Of a stretch of 64,000 nucleotides of DNA, positions 51,740 through 61,608 are shown piece by piece; the first letter of the stretch is position 1; each line of letters begins with the position of its first letter. Source of the DNA: Ignavibacteria bacterium (GTDB lineage Bacteria; Bacteroidota; Ignavibacteria; Ignavibacteriales; Ignavibacteriaceae); the NCBI GenBank assembly GCA_030693705.1, contig JAUYAB010000008.1, forward strand, positions 186,001-250,000, given 5' to 3'. The translations under genes were made by a program, and so were the position numbers. The notes beneath the pieces are model-generated. The model was not told the origin of the DNA. It was given only the letters and a program-made list of their open reading frames with translations, and made no database searches.

Positions 51740-52906
51740 TCAAGATTTTAGTGATTTATTTCCGACAAAAGTGAAAGTTGCCAAAAACAGTGCAATAAAT
51801 CCGGAGAAATAAAATGGAGCACTCGGACTAACGACGTCCCACAAAATTCCCGCAAAGAAGGAACCGAACATAATTGCAAAACTTGAAAGCATCGTAAGCA
51901 ATCCGATCGCAGTTCCACGTTGCTCATCTGGAACAATATCTGAAACCCAGGCCTTTGTTATTCCTTCCGTTGCGGCTGCGTAAACTCCGTACAAAGCAAA
52001 GAGTATAATTGCAAAAACAAAATGATGTGCGATTGTAAACCCGAAATAAACAACAGAAAAAATTATAAGTCCGAACGTGAAAATATTTTTCTTACCTACC
52101 TTATCGGAAAGCCGCCCAAGCGGATAAGAACTTGCAGCATATACAAGATTATAAAAAATGTAACTGACGATTGCCAACGTTTCTGAACCGGAAATAGCTT
52201 TTGATTTTAAGATCAAGAAAACATCGCTGCTGTTTGCGAATGAGAAAAGTACGACCAGACCCAAGACAAGCTTGTATTTCTTCGGTGAGTTTTTTAGGAA
52301 CGAGCGGAAAGCAATTTTCTTTTTACCTTCTTTTGAAACAAAATTATCTTTCACAAAAAAAGTGAATGACACTGCGATTAGCGAAGGAACAAACGCGATA
52401 AGAAAGATCAACGTATAATTTTTAGGAAAGAAAGCTAAAAGAAGCAAAGCCAATGCGGGACCAATCGCTGCGCCAAGCGTATCCATTCCGCGGTGAAAGC
52501 CAAACACCGCACCGCTGTTTCCATTGGCATAACTTGCAAGCAGTGCGTCGCGAGGAGCGGTGCGCAAACCTTTTCCAAGTCTGTCGGAAATTCTTGCCGT
52601 AATTATTGAAGCAAGTGAAGGAAAAATTCCCGGCAAAGGTTTTGAGAGTGCAGATAGTCCATAACCAAGTGAAATAAAAACAGCTCGTTTTTTTACTTTG
52701 TCGGAAAGGACTCCGAAGTATCCTTTAAAAAATCCGCTGACAACTTCTGCAACACCTTCGAGCAAGCCGATGACAGCCATTGAAGCGCCCAAGACGGTTG
52801 ACATAAAAATCGGAGTAACCGGGTACAACATCTCGCTTGCAATGTCCGTGAATAAACTAACGAGACTTAAAATGACGACTTGTTTTGGGAGATTTCTTAC
52901 TGCCAT
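51740..52906 (-). CDS. Major facilitator superfamily transporter
   Basis: A 388-residue inner-membrane transporter with about twelve helices. It shows the MFS loop 2-3 motif (FFKGYFGVLSDKVKKRAVF) and a repeat of it in the second half (YPLGRLSDKVGKKNIFTFGL). RLGKGLRTAPRDALLAS is a segment known from a bacterial MFS group near drug or siderophore-like exporters. The substrate is not known. Its start overlaps the stop of the small gene before it as TAATG. Confidence 0.9.
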   Translation of the reverse strand: MAVRNLPKQVVILSLVSLFTDIASEMLYPVTPIFMSTVLGASMAVIGLLEGVAEVVSGFFKGYFGVLSDKVKKRAVFISLGYGLSALSKPLPGIFPSLASIITARISDRLGKGLRTAPRDALLASYANGNSGAVFGFHRGMDTLGAAIGPALALLLLAFFPKNYTLIFLIAFVPSLIAVSFTFFVKDNFVSKEGKKKIAFRSFLKNSPKKYKLVLGLVVLFSFANSSDVFLILKSKAISGSETLAIVSYIFYNLVYAASSYPLGRLSDKVGKKNIFTFGLIIFSVVYFGFTIAHHFVFAIILFALYGVYAAATEGITKAWVSDIVPDEQRGTAIGLLTMLSSFAIMFGSFFAGILWDVVSPSAPFYFSGFIALFLATFTFVGNKSLKS

Positions 52907-53163
52907 TATTCTTTTATTTGCATAGTATAAGTAATGCGGTCAATATCCCGTACATACCGATCAACAACATGCCAGATAGCATCATCAAGAGCTTCAAATC
53001 CTTCTTTTTCAAGATTATGAATTTCAGGATAATGTTTTAATGCAAATTCCTTCAAAGCTTTCGTTGCATCCTCTTCAAGCGCTACCATTTTTGCCTGTGC
53101 TTTCATTGCAGCGTTATACAGCAGTTCGAGTTCGTCGGCTATCTCATCGAGACTTTTGCTCAT
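52906..53163 (-). CDS. Small helical protein of unknown function
   Basis: An 85-residue acidic, helical protein (SLDEIADELELLYNAAMKAQAKM, EALDDAIWHVVDRYVRDIDRI) without a recognised family. ATG at 53163 is taken; GTG at 53169 is possible. It overlaps the MFS gene by one base as TAATG, so the two are probably translated together. Confidence 0.65.
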   Translation of the reverse strand: MSKSLDEIADELELLYNAAMKAQAKMVALEEDATKALKEFALKHYPEIHNLEKEGFEALDDAIWHVVDRYVRDIDRITYTMQIKE

Positions 53164-53320
53164 AAACACTCGCTGTTAAATTAAAAATATTCTAACAACA
53201 AATTAATAAAAGAATTTAAATGATAATATTCAGTTCCCTCACTCCAATTCAAAATTGATCCATTCTTTTCTTAAGTTTGTAATAGAAATATTTAACATAA
53301 AACCTCATGGAGAAATAAAG

Positions 53321-54076
53321 ATGCGTAAAAAAGTTATCGCCGGAAACTGGAAAATGAATTTGAATTTGCAAGAATCCATTTCCTTGATTTCCGGAATTAA
53401 AAACGGACTCGGAACCCCATCAAGCAACGTCGAAGTAATCATTTGTCCGCCATATACCTCGTTGGAAACCGCTTCAACATTGGTTAAAAACTCACCGGTA
53501 AAACTCGGCGCACAAAATATATACTTTGAAGAAAGCGGAGCTTACACGGGAGAAATTTCCGCGGCAATGTTAAAAAGTGTTGGATGCGAATATGTAATTC
53601 TGGGACACTCCGAAAGAAGAACAATTTTTGGAGAAACCGATTCAACCATCAACAAAAAAGTCCACAAAGCATTGGCAAACGGACTGCTTCCAATCTTCTG
53701 CATCGGTGAAACTTTAGAAGAACGAGAAAAAGGAATTACGTTTGATGTTGTGAAAAGACAGGTTGTCGAAGGATTAAAAAACATCGACGGCGATAACATG
53801 AAAAAGATTATTGTCGCATACGAACCTGTTTGGGCAATCGGGACGGGAAAAGTTGCTTCAAAAGAACAAGCAGAAGAAGTCCATGCTTTTATCAGAAAAG
53901 AATTAACCACATTATTTTCAAGCGAAGTTGCAGAACAAATTATTATTCAATACGGCGGAAGCGTAAAACCTGATAACGCAGTTGAACTTCTTTCACAACC
54001 GAATATCGACGGCGCACTTGTTGGCGGCGCATGCTTAAAGGCTGATTCGTTTCTCGGTATTATTAAAGCCTGTTAA
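53321..54076 (+). CDS. tpiA: Triose-phosphate isomerase
   Basis: A 251-residue glycolytic TIM barrel that interconverts dihydroxyacetone phosphate and glyceraldehyde 3-phosphate. It starts MRKKVIAGNWKMN, with catalytic His in ILGHSERR, Glu in AYEPVWAIGTG and the phosphate grip YGGSVKPDN. The ATG at 53321 has GGAG eight bases upstream and matches the family start; the longer frame from 53255 does not. It is followed 24 bp later by a lipoprotein gene. Confidence 0.98.
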   Translation: MRKKVIAGNWKMNLNLQESISLISGIKNGLGTPSSNVEVIICPPYTSLETASTLVKNSPVKLGAQNIYFEESGAYTGEISAAMLKSVGCEYVILGHSERRTIFGETDSTINKKVHKALANGLLPIFCIGETLEEREKGITFDVVKRQVVEGLKNIDGDNMKKIIVAYEPVWAIGTGKVASKEQAEEVHAFIRKELTTLFSSEVAEQIIIQYGGSVKPDNAVELLSQPNIDGALVGGACLKADSFLGIIKAC

Positions 54077-54100
54077 CTATTTAAAATAAGGGCATATAGT

Positions 54101-54874
54101 GTGATACATATTTTATCTCGAATGTTGTTATTCTTTGTAATTCTTATGATCGGTTGCAAAGATAATTCATCGCAGTCACCCGATCTTACCACTTATACCA
54201 ATAAGTCTTACGGCGGAATGAGATTGGTGAATGAAAAAGTTCTTGTGGTTCGCAACACCAACGGTTTGGTTAATATTCAAGGAGCCGCTTCAACCGACAC
54301 ACTGATGTGGTATTTATTCAAATCGGTTCAAGCCGAAACACAAGTTAAGGGAGATGAAAAATTTTCTTATCTCAAACTATCAACACAGGCGGTAGGTGAT
54401 ACACTTTTTGTTGATGTTTACAGCACCGTACACGAAAGTAATCTCAATTGCGGAGTAACCTTAACCGTTCCCTCCGGGTTTGTCTGTAAAATTGAAGAAG
54501 CTGTTGGAAATGTAAACGTCACGGATTTAGATTCTTTGTTGATAATTGAAAACGCTCCCGTGTTTGATCTCAAACGGCATAATGGCTCTTGTCAGATTTC
54601 CGGTGGAACAGGAAATAATTCGCTTGAACTTTCCTTACCCGAAAATGGATACTGCCGTGTGAAAATAAGCGGTGGGAATATTCTGTTGAAAATTCCTGCG
54701 AGTGCATCAGCATCAGTTTATGCGAAAAGTTTAAACGGTGTTGTTTCGCAAAAGGGACTCACCATTGCCGTCGATGAACAATCGTCCGGATTTCTTTCCG
54801 GGAAGCTGGGTTCGGGCAATGGAGAAATCCGCCTCGAAACAAGTCAAGGGAACATTCAAATAGAAAATTTGTAA
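54101..54874 (+). CDS. Lipoprotein with DUF4097-like beta repeats
   Basis: A 257-residue lipoprotein with lipobox LMIGC (Cys19). The body is a beta-strand-rich solenoid with repeated short motifs (NGLVNIQG, GNVNVTDLDSLLIIENAP, NGSCQISGGTGNNSLELSL, VKISGGNILLKIP, GNGEIRLETSQGNIQIENL), similar to the DUF4097 protein at 22617 but less regular. The start is GTG at 54101, eight bases after AAGGG; ATG at 54122 is the alternative. Possibly co-transcribed with tpiA. Function unknown. Confidence 0.78.
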   Translation: MIHILSRMLLFFVILMIGCKDNSSQSPDLTTYTNKSYGGMRLVNEKVLVVRNTNGLVNIQGAASTDTLMWYLFKSVQAETQVKGDEKFSYLKLSTQAVGDTLFVDVYSTVHESNLNCGVTLTVPSGFVCKIEEAVGNVNVTDLDSLLIIENAPVFDLKRHNGSCQISGGTGNNSLELSLPENGYCRVKISGGNILLKIPASASASVYAKSLNGVVSQKGLTIAVDEQSSGFLSGKLGSGNGEIRLETSQGNIQIENL

Positions 54875-54879
54875 AAAGT

Positions 54880-54915
54880 AAATCTCACGTCTTGAAGATG
54901 TGAGATTTTTATTTC
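54880..54915. terminator. Bidirectional terminator
   Basis: AAATCTCAC (54880-54888) and GTGAGATTT (54900-54908) form a perfect stem, followed by TTATTT. It separates the lipoprotein gene from the convergent rRNA methyltransferase gene. Confidence 0.8.
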
Positions 54916-54948
54916 TATAAATGGGATTTGTTTTTTGTTTTTTGCGAT

Positions 54949-56373
54949 TTAGTATTCTATTTCTTGTGTTCGTTTTGAACGCGGATAACGGCTCTTTAAA
55001 CCATCCACAGAAATTCCTCCGGTACCAAGAATTTTATTTCTGAACTTTACCACGGCTTGTCCTCTAAAGGGAAAATCTTTTTTGATAGTTCCGCCGTCGA
55101 GATATTTTTTCAATTCCTCATTACTTGAAAGAGCGACAATGTTTTTGTGAATCTCATTCTTTAAGATTTCGGCAGCCTGTGTGTGTAGAATAAAATTTCC
55201 ATATTTATCGATGTTCGCAAATTTAGTTCCGATCCGCTCGAACATCATCAGGTTTTCTTCATTCCAATCTTCGTTAACAAAGAAGATGTCATTTCCTTTT
55301 TGCAGATATTTATAGCGCTCAAAAACACTTTTCTTAATTTCAAAAATGCTTGTCAAAAAATCAAGTTGCTTGTTAAGTTTTCTTGCCGGTATAAAAGTAA
55401 ATGGATGTCTTTTCCTCTCAGCGGGATTATCAACGTCTATTTCATCTTCCTTTAAAATTTTAACAATAAAAAATCCTTCCGAATTAACTTCCCACGGAAT
55501 GATACGTTTGGCATGTTGAAGTGATTCGTCCAATTGCACTTCACGAAATTGTGTGAATGCGTTGTGAGAATGAACCGGAAGGGTTATTGGTAAAAGTTTG
55601 ATTGGAAATTTTTTAAGAAGTTTATCTATCACGAATTCGTTTTCTTCAACGGAAAGAGTACAAGTTGAATAAACGATTTCGCCGCCAACCTTCGCCATCT
55701 TTAACGCTGAAAGAAGTAATCGGTATTGAAGTTCGCTTAATTGTTCCGCTTTTTCCTTTGTCCACCAGTTGCTTACTTCGTTTTTCTTCTGCAAAATTCC
55801 CAAGCCGCTGCAAGGCGCATCAACCAGAATTTTATCAAAGTGATTTTGAAAAAAACGGCTTAGCACTTCTCCTTTCGAATGAATTACTCCTGCGTTCACA
55901 ACATTCATACGCTCAAGATTGAAGACGAGTGTTTTCAATCTATCAAGTTGAATTTCGTTTACGAGCAGGGTTCCTTTGTTTTGCATTAATGCGGCAAGCT
56001 GTGTTGTTTTTGAGCCTGGGGCGGAACATAAATCTAACACTTTGTCGGTCGGTTGAGGGTTTAATACAATCGGCGGAATCATCGAAGATAAACTTTGAAT
56101 ATAATACTCGCCGATACTGTGCTCTAAAGTTTTCCCGATAAAAGTTTTATCACCAACAACTTTTAAGGCATCTGATATTTCGGAAAGTATTACTGTTGCA
56201 ATTCCATAATTTGATAATAGATCTTTTTGAACTTCATCGCGATTAGTTTTTATGCTGTTACTGCGGAGGTAAGTCGCCGGATCGTCTTCTAAATATTTGC
56301 CGTAGTGTGTAACTGCATCACTTCCGAAAAGATCGGTGAGGTACTCAGCAATTTTATCGCTTATAGGAATCAT
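54949..56373 (-). CDS. rRNA m5C methyltransferase (RsmB/RsmF-like)
   Basis: A 474-residue SAM-dependent RNA cytosine-5 methyltransferase. SAM motif I is LDLCSAPGSKTTQLA; motif IV DAPCSGLG and motif VI STCTLSVEENE carry the two catalytic Cys residues. The C-terminal ~170 residues form an extra PUA-like module, as in RsmF (YebU), so this is closer to RsmF than to RsmB. It is five bases after a small gene of unknown function and likely part of the same unit. Confidence 0.9.
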   Translation of the reverse strand: MIPISDKIAEYLTDLFGSDAVTHYGKYLEDDPATYLRSNSIKTNRDEVQKDLLSNYGIATVILSEISDALKVVGDKTFIGKTLEHSIGEYYIQSLSSMIPPIVLNPQPTDKVLDLCSAPGSKTTQLAALMQNKGTLLVNEIQLDRLKTLVFNLERMNVVNAGVIHSKGEVLSRFFQNHFDKILVDAPCSGLGILQKKNEVSNWWTKEKAEQLSELQYRLLLSALKMAKVGGEIVYSTCTLSVEENEFVIDKLLKKFPIKLLPITLPVHSHNAFTQFREVQLDESLQHAKRIIPWEVNSEGFFIVKILKEDEIDVDNPAERKRHPFTFIPARKLNKQLDFLTSIFEIKKSVFERYKYLQKGNDIFFVNEDWNEENLMMFERIGTKFANIDKYGNFILHTQAAEILKNEIHKNIVALSSNEELKKYLDGGTIKKDFPFRGQAVVKFRNKILGTGGISVDGLKSRYPRSKRTQEIEY

Positions 56374-56378
56374 TGCGG

Positions 56379-56810
56379 TTAGTAGCGGACAAGGTTTAGG
56401 ATCATCAAAATTTCATTCATCACAAACAAAGAATTCTTTTCTTCCGGAAAAGTTTTCTTGTAAAGAGAAACAATTTCTTTCATGATTGAATCAAGATATT
56501 TCTCATATTGTAAAACTGCTTGTTTTATCTCTTCTTCGCTTGATGGAATAATTATCTCCGCTGTTTTTTTTCTGCTTGCGTAAATAAGATATTTTGCTTC
56601 GCTATATGTTGACGCTTGATAAACAACTTTACGGTCGGCGGAAAGAATTTCATAACTGCCGAAAAATTCTTCTCCCATAATTAAAATTTTTGCCGGAACA
56701 GAAATGGTTTTCGTTTCACCTGAAGAAAGAAATTCATCGGGAAAGATTTTTATACCTTTCTTGTTCAAAATTTCTACTGTCTTTGTGATGAATTCTTTTT
56801 CTGTTTGCAT
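56379..56810 (-). CDS. Protein of unknown function beside lpxD
   Basis: A 143-residue soluble protein without a recognised family. The first half has beta strands (FPDEFLSSGETKTISVPAKILIMGEEFFGSYEIL) and the second is helical (EEEIKQAVLQYEKYLDSIMKEIVSLYKK). It is five bases ahead of the methyltransferase gene and 54 bp after lpxD on the minus strand. Confidence 0.65.
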   Translation of the reverse strand: MQTEKEFITKTVEILNKKGIKIFPDEFLSSGETKTISVPAKILIMGEEFFGSYEILSADRKVVYQASTYSEAKYLIYASRKKTAEIIIPSSEEEIKQAVLQYEKYLDSIMKEIVSLYKKTFPEEKNSLFVMNEILMILNLVRY

Positions 56811-56864
56811 CAGGAAGTTAGTTTGTGAAAAGTGAAATGGAATTAAAGCGAACGATGAAATGAT

Positions 56865-57923
56865 TTATCGTTCTAACGACTTTTTAATTTGTTCGGATAA
56901 TTCAGCAACTTTATTTTCAAGTTCCTTAATGCGTTTCGCATAATCTTCTAAATTTCTAATGTGTCCTTCTTGACGGAAAGCTTCTCTAATTTCTTTTAAT
57001 GGAGCGCCGAAATAAGTTCCTGGTTTTGTAACTGATTTTGAAACGCCCGATTGCGCACCGATCATAACTTTGTCTGCGATTTCAAGATGACCCGCAAAAC
57101 CAACCTGTCCGCCGAAAACACAATACTTGCCCACCTTTGTGCTTCCGGAAATTCCGCATTGACCTGAAATTGCTGTGTGTTCGCCAACGACAACATTGTG
57201 AGCGATCTGAACGAGATTATCAATCTTTGTTCCTTGCTTAATTATGGTTGAGCCGATAGCGGCGCGGTCAACAGAGACATTGGAGCCGAGTTCAACATCA
57301 TCTTCAAGAATAACATTTCCGATTTGCGGAATTTTTACATACGCGCCGTTTTCCATTGTGTAACCAAAACCATCAGAACCAATAACGGTGCCGGAATGAA
57401 TAATTACTCGTTTACCGATCTTGCATTCTTCACGAACGCTTACGTTTTGAAAAAGAAGAGAATCGTCACCGACTTCAACATTTTCTAAGAGAACAGTGTT
57501 GTGAAATATTTTTACATTTTTTCCGATTTTGCAACCGGCGGAAATAACAACATTTTTCCCAAGCGCACTATTTTCTCCCACCGTTGCAGAAGGATGAACA
57601 AATGTGGTCGCGTCAATTCCTTCTAAAGGAAATTTTGGCGCAAAATAAGTGCTGATAATTTTGAAGAAAGCTTTGTTTGGATCGGGGACTTCGAGATAAA
57701 TAATATCGTCGCGTGTTTTTTTGAATTCAGGTTTGATTAAAATTGCTGAGGCTTTTGTTGCGGGAAAATATTTTTCGTACTGAGATAAGTAAAGGAAGGT
57801 TAATTCACCTTCCTTCGCTTCTTCAATTTTTGCAATGCCGGAAATGAAGACCGATTGAGTGGGGTCATCGCCGACAATTTTTGCATTTGTAAGAGACGCG
57901 ATATCCGCAATCGAGAGTTTCAT
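56865..57923 (-). CDS. lpxD: UDP-3-O-acylglucosamine N-acyltransferase LpxD
   Basis: A 352-residue trimeric acyltransferase for the third step of lipid A synthesis. The N-terminal uridine-binding domain (about 1-100) precedes a left-handed beta helix of hexapeptide repeats. Key motifs are GSDGFGY, QIAHNVVVGEHTAISGQCGISGST with the catalytic His, and a C-terminal coiled helix (LEDYAKRIKELENKVAELSEQI). The start overlaps the skp-like stop by one base. It shows that the cell makes a lipid A outer membrane. Confidence 0.96.
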   Translation of the reverse strand: MKLSIADIASLTNAKIVGDDPTQSVFISGIAKIEEAKEGELTFLYLSQYEKYFPATKASAILIKPEFKKTRDDIIYLEVPDPNKAFFKIISTYFAPKFPLEGIDATTFVHPSATVGENSALGKNVVISAGCKIGKNVKIFHNTVLLENVEVGDDSLLFQNVSVREECKIGKRVIIHSGTVIGSDGFGYTMENGAYVKIPQIGNVILEDDVELGSNVSVDRAAIGSTIIKQGTKIDNLVQIAHNVVVGEHTAISGQCGISGSTKVGKYCVFGGQVGFAGHLEIADKVMIGAQSGVSKSVTKPGTYFGAPLKEIREAFRQEGHIRNLEDYAKRIKELENKVAELSEQIKKSLER

Positions 57924-58435
57924 TATTTCAGTTTTTCGAGAACAAGGTTTGTAATGTCATATTTTTCTTTGGCGAACAACATTAAAATTTGTCCGCTGCG
58001 GTCAAACACGTAATCATAATCTTCGTCAGTAGCGACTTGTTTGATAGCGGTGAATAATCTGTTCTGAACAGGTTTCATAAGTTCGTCCTGTTTCTGAAAT
58101 AGCTCGCCGCTTGTACCGAATTTTTTCTCGCGGTATTCAGTGATCTTCTGTTCCATTTTCATCAAGTCGCTTTCGGTTTCGGCGCGCGTCTGGTCAGACA
58201 TGATGAGCTTGCGTTTTTCGTAATCATCAAACTTTGTTTTCCAATCGCTTTCAAGTTTTTTCAACTCGGTTTGCCATTCTTGAATTATCTGATCAAGCTG
58301 CTGGCGCGCATCCTGTGCATCGGGAAGTTTTTCCATAATCGCATCAGAATCAACATAGCCGATTTTCAACTGCGAAAATGAAACAGAGCAGATGCCGAAA
58401 AAAATGAACAGACCGAAAATTATTTTTGCTTTCAT
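57923..58435 (-). CDS. OmpH/Skp-family periplasmic chaperone, copy 2
   Basis: A 170-residue exported protein of the Skp/OmpH family, which holds unfolded outer-membrane proteins on the way to BamA. A signal peptide (MKAKIIFGLFIFFGICSVSFSQ) precedes LKIGYVDSDAIMEKLPDAQDARQQL and a long coiled coil (about 40-110). It is one of two tandem skp-like genes downstream of bamA; the copies share the domain plan but differ widely in the coil. Confidence 0.92.
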   Translation of the reverse strand: MKAKIIFGLFIFFGICSVSFSQLKIGYVDSDAIMEKLPDAQDARQQLDQIIQEWQTELKKLESDWKTKFDDYEKRKLIMSDQTRAETESDLMKMEQKITEYREKKFGTSGELFQKQDELMKPVQNRLFTAIKQVATDEDYDYVFDRSGQILMLFAKEKYDITNLVLEKLK

Positions 58436-58539
58436 AAAAAACCTTGTCTTAGAGTTTCGAGATTCTCACTGATAAATACAAAACAAATTCAAATTAAGAA
58501 ATGGGAAAATCCATCTGAAAAGAGGGGATTATAATTCCC

Positions 58540-59073
58540 TTATTTTCCTCTTTTTAATTTGTCGAGGACTTTATAAGTAATTTCATAAGCTGAATCTGCA
58601 TAGAGTAAAATTGCCGCTTGTTCTGTTTTATCAAATACGAACTGCATACCTTCTTCTTTTGCGACGGTCTCAATTGTTTTTAGAACTTTTTCTTTTACCG
58701 GTTTAAGAAGTTCTTCTTGTTTCTGATAAACTTCGCCGGTTCCTGTTGCAAATTTTGATCTTCTGAACTCTTCAACCAGTTGTTGCTGTGCAACTAATTT
58801 TTGTTGAATATCATTCTTCTGCGCTTCTTTCATTGTAGCAGCTTGCTTTTGATAATTTGCGTATGCTTCCTGGAAAGATTGTCCCATACTATCAAGTTGC
58901 GCATTCCACTTTTGAATTATTGCGTCTAAATCGCCTTGAGCTTTAATAGCTTCCGGAAGTTGTTTGAGAATGATTTCCGAATCAACAAAACCAAGTTTAA
59001 TAGTAGCAGGTGTTTGCGCAAATGTGCTTGCTGCAAAGATGAATAATGCAAAGATTAAAAAATAACGTTTCAC
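58540..59073 (-). CDS. OmpH/Skp-family periplasmic chaperone, copy 1
   Basis: A 177-residue Skp-like protein. The GTG start at 59073 gives a clean signal peptide (VKRYFLIFALFIFAASTFAQ) and has AAAAGGA six or seven bases ahead; the frame extending to 59151 runs into bamA. It starts with IKLGFVDSEIILKQLPEAIKAQGDL and continues as a coiled coil. It lies just after bamA, the usual bamA-skp order. Confidence 0.92.
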   Translation of the reverse strand: MKRYFLIFALFIFAASTFAQTPATIKLGFVDSEIILKQLPEAIKAQGDLDAIIQKWNAQLDSMGQSFQEAYANYQKQAATMKEAQKNDIQQKLVAQQQLVEEFRRSKFATGTGEVYQKQEELLKPVKEKVLKTIETVAKEEGMQFVFDKTEQAAILLYADSAYEITYKVLDKLKRGK

Positions 59074-59114
59074 TCTGTATCCTTTTTGTTTATTTGTAAT
59101 TGAAAAATAACTAA

Positions 59115-61607
59115 TTAAAAACCTTTTCCGAACTGGAAGTGGAAGACCCACGAAGGATCTTTTCCATCAACAGCTTTTCTATCGAACCCGTACCCGAGAT
59201 CAAAACCGATTAATCCGATCGGGTTGATCATAATTCTTGCGCCGATACCAACCGAACGGCGAAGATTAAATGCCTGCGTTGCATCAATACTTTCGAAGAC
59301 GTTTCCGGCTTCAGCAAAAGTTAGCAGATAAAGAGGAATAGGTTCAAGCGCAACTGCAAATCTTAGTTCTGCGTTGTATCGAAGCGAAACTTTTCCACCA
59401 TAAACTTCACCAACTTTATTGATTGGTCCGATTGAACGGTCTTCGTATCCGCGCAACGGTGTAGTTGCAATAATCAAACCGTTTCCACCCATATAGAAAT
59501 ATTCAAACGGCTGGATCGGAGTTTCTTTTTTTAGCTCTTCCAAATATCCTAAATCTGCCGAAGAAAATAAAACGAATCTGCTTGTTCCGAATAATCGTTT
59601 GTACCACTCGGCTTTAAAATTAATTTTGTAGTAATCAACATCTCCCGGAAGAAATGGACCGCCCGAAATTTCAGCATCTAATCCAACCGAAGAACCGATT
59701 GAAGGGAAGATCGGGTTATCAACATTTTTTCTTGAAATGCTTGCGCCGAGTGTAAACTGTTGCGTTTTTCCTTCACGGTAATAACTGCCGCCGTTAATAA
59801 CGTTGTTCGATTGATATTTGAAAGTTCCTTGAGTATAAAAATAATCATCGGGCCATTTTAATCTTCTACCAACACGAACACTTGCACCGGACTGTCTTAA
59901 ATCGTAAATGTATTGCTGGCGTGTATCGAAGAAATCAAGACCGACGAGCGTTGGAGTATCATATAGCCACGGTTCTGTAAATCCAAGTGAAAAAGTTCTG
60001 TACAAATTTCCAACACCGAATTGCCAGTTAAAACTCAACACCTGTCCACCGCCAAGTTGAAATGGTTCCGCCATCGAAAAGTTGGTTAACGTAATACCAA
60101 CCGAACCACTGAATCCATAGCTCCCGCTATAGCCCACCGAGGCATTTAAATAATCGCTTGATTTTTCTTCAACCTTAAAAGCAACATCAACGGTGCTGTC
60201 GTTAGCGAGTTGATAATCAACGCCTTCCTGGTAAAGTTTTTCAACATTAAAAAATTGAAGATTTGCCAACTGCTGCAAACTTCTGAACATGTATGCGCGG
60301 TTAAAATAATCACCGGGGATGGTGTACAATTCTCTGCGAACGACTTTATCTTTAGTTTTATCGTTCCCGTAAATTTCTACTTTACCGATTTTGAACTGAT
60401 TTCTTTCTGAGACTTGAATATTAATATCGATTGAATCGGCGGAAACTTTTGTTTCATCGGTTTTCATGTTGAAAGTTAAGTAACCGTTATCGAGATACAA
60501 CGCCGCAACATCGGTTTGTTTTTCGTTTCCGCGGAGGTTTTGATTAAATAATTCATAATCAAAAACATCTCCTTTGTGAAAACCGAGACGCTCGTTCAAA
60601 GCATCAGCAGTATAAATTGTATTTCCCTCCCAGGTGATGTTGCGGACTTTATATTTTGGTCCTTCGTAAACATTAAGAATGATCTCAAGATTTTTTTTAT
60701 CGTTTGAATAAACGAGAGAATCGCTTATAACTTCAGCGTCACGGTAACCGTTTTTCAGATAATGTTTTTGAAGAAGTTTTTTGTCTTCTTCATATTTGTT
60801 TTTGTCAAATTTTGAGCTGCTCCAAAACTTCCACCATTTGGATTCTTCCGTTTCTTTGAAAGCTCCTTTTAGATCGCTTTCAGAAAGTTCGTTATTTCCT
60901 TTAAAAGTTATTTTGCGGACTTTCGTAACATCGTTTTCAATAATATCATATTTAAGAAGAACGCGGTCTTTAATTTTATCGATTAAGTTTGTGTACGTTT
61001 TATCATCTTTATCAAATTCAAGATTATATTCTTCGGAGAGGTCTTTCTTGTTTCTCCAGTGAGTAATAATTTTGTCGTCTGAAGTATCTGCTTGGAAAAA
61101 CTGAAAAAACTTTGGAGTGATCTGAGCGTTAAAATAGCCGTCTTCTTCATACAGCTTCATTATTTTCAATTTTACTTTTTGTACTTCGTAAGTCTTTAAG
61201 ATTTGTCCACGGATGAAATTAATTTTCTCTTCGATCTTACTTGTGCTGATTTCATCGTTCCCCTCAACCACAGCTTTTTCAATGCGCGGAAATTCTTCAA
61301 CTTTTATAAGAAGGAAAGCGCCGTCGGCAAGTTCTTTTTCAATTAAAATTTCTACGTTGGAAAAAATATTTAAAGACCAGAGCTGCTTAATTGCCCCGAT
61401 GGTTTGATCTCCGGGAATTTGAATTTCATCTCCAATTTTTAATCCGCTGTTTGCTACAATTGTACGGGCATCGGCAGAAGTATTTCCTTCGACAGAAACT
61501 CCTAATATTTTGTAGGTCTTCGGCGCGGTTTGCGCTGCTAAAGAAAAAAGAAAGAGAAGTAAAAGAAAAATTACGTTTAAAAAATAATTACGGGAAAGGA
61601 TCCGCAT
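59115..61607 (-). CDS. bamA: BamA, outer-membrane protein assembly factor
   Basis: An 830-residue Omp85 protein that inserts beta-barrel proteins into the outer membrane. The signal peptide is followed by POTRA domains (from YKILGVSVEGNTSADA, about 30-430) and a 16-strand barrel. It ends FQFGKGF with the terminal Phe of the insertion signal. One POTRA region holds an unusually long charged insert (about 170-220, QADTSDDKIITHWRNKKDLSE). ATG at 61607 lies just after the uppS stop; a longer frame from 61643 lacks sense. Confidence 0.96.
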   Translation of the reverse strand: MRILSRNYFLNVIFLLLLFLFSLAAQTAPKTYKILGVSVEGNTSADARTIVANSGLKIGDEIQIPGDQTIGAIKQLWSLNIFSNVEILIEKELADGAFLLIKVEEFPRIEKAVVEGNDEISTSKIEEKINFIRGQILKTYEVQKVKLKIMKLYEEDGYFNAQITPKFFQFFQADTSDDKIITHWRNKKDLSEEYNLEFDKDDKTYTNLIDKIKDRVLLKYDIIENDVTKVRKITFKGNNELSESDLKGAFKETEESKWWKFWSSSKFDKNKYEEDKKLLQKHYLKNGYRDAEVISDSLVYSNDKKNLEIILNVYEGPKYKVRNITWEGNTIYTADALNERLGFHKGDVFDYELFNQNLRGNEKQTDVAALYLDNGYLTFNMKTDETKVSADSIDINIQVSERNQFKIGKVEIYGNDKTKDKVVRRELYTIPGDYFNRAYMFRSLQQLANLQFFNVEKLYQEGVDYQLANDSTVDVAFKVEEKSSDYLNASVGYSGSYGFSGSVGITLTNFSMAEPFQLGGGQVLSFNWQFGVGNLYRTFSLGFTEPWLYDTPTLVGLDFFDTRQQYIYDLRQSGASVRVGRRLKWPDDYFYTQGTFKYQSNNVINGGSYYREGKTQQFTLGASISRKNVDNPIFPSIGSSVGLDAEISGGPFLPGDVDYYKINFKAEWYKRLFGTSRFVLFSSADLGYLEELKKETPIQPFEYFYMGGNGLIIATTPLRGYEDRSIGPINKVGEVYGGKVSLRYNAELRFAVALEPIPLYLLTFAEAGNVFESIDATQAFNLRRSVGIGARIMINPIGLIGFDLGYGFDRKAVDGKDPSWVFHFQFGKGF

Positions 61608-61608
61608 G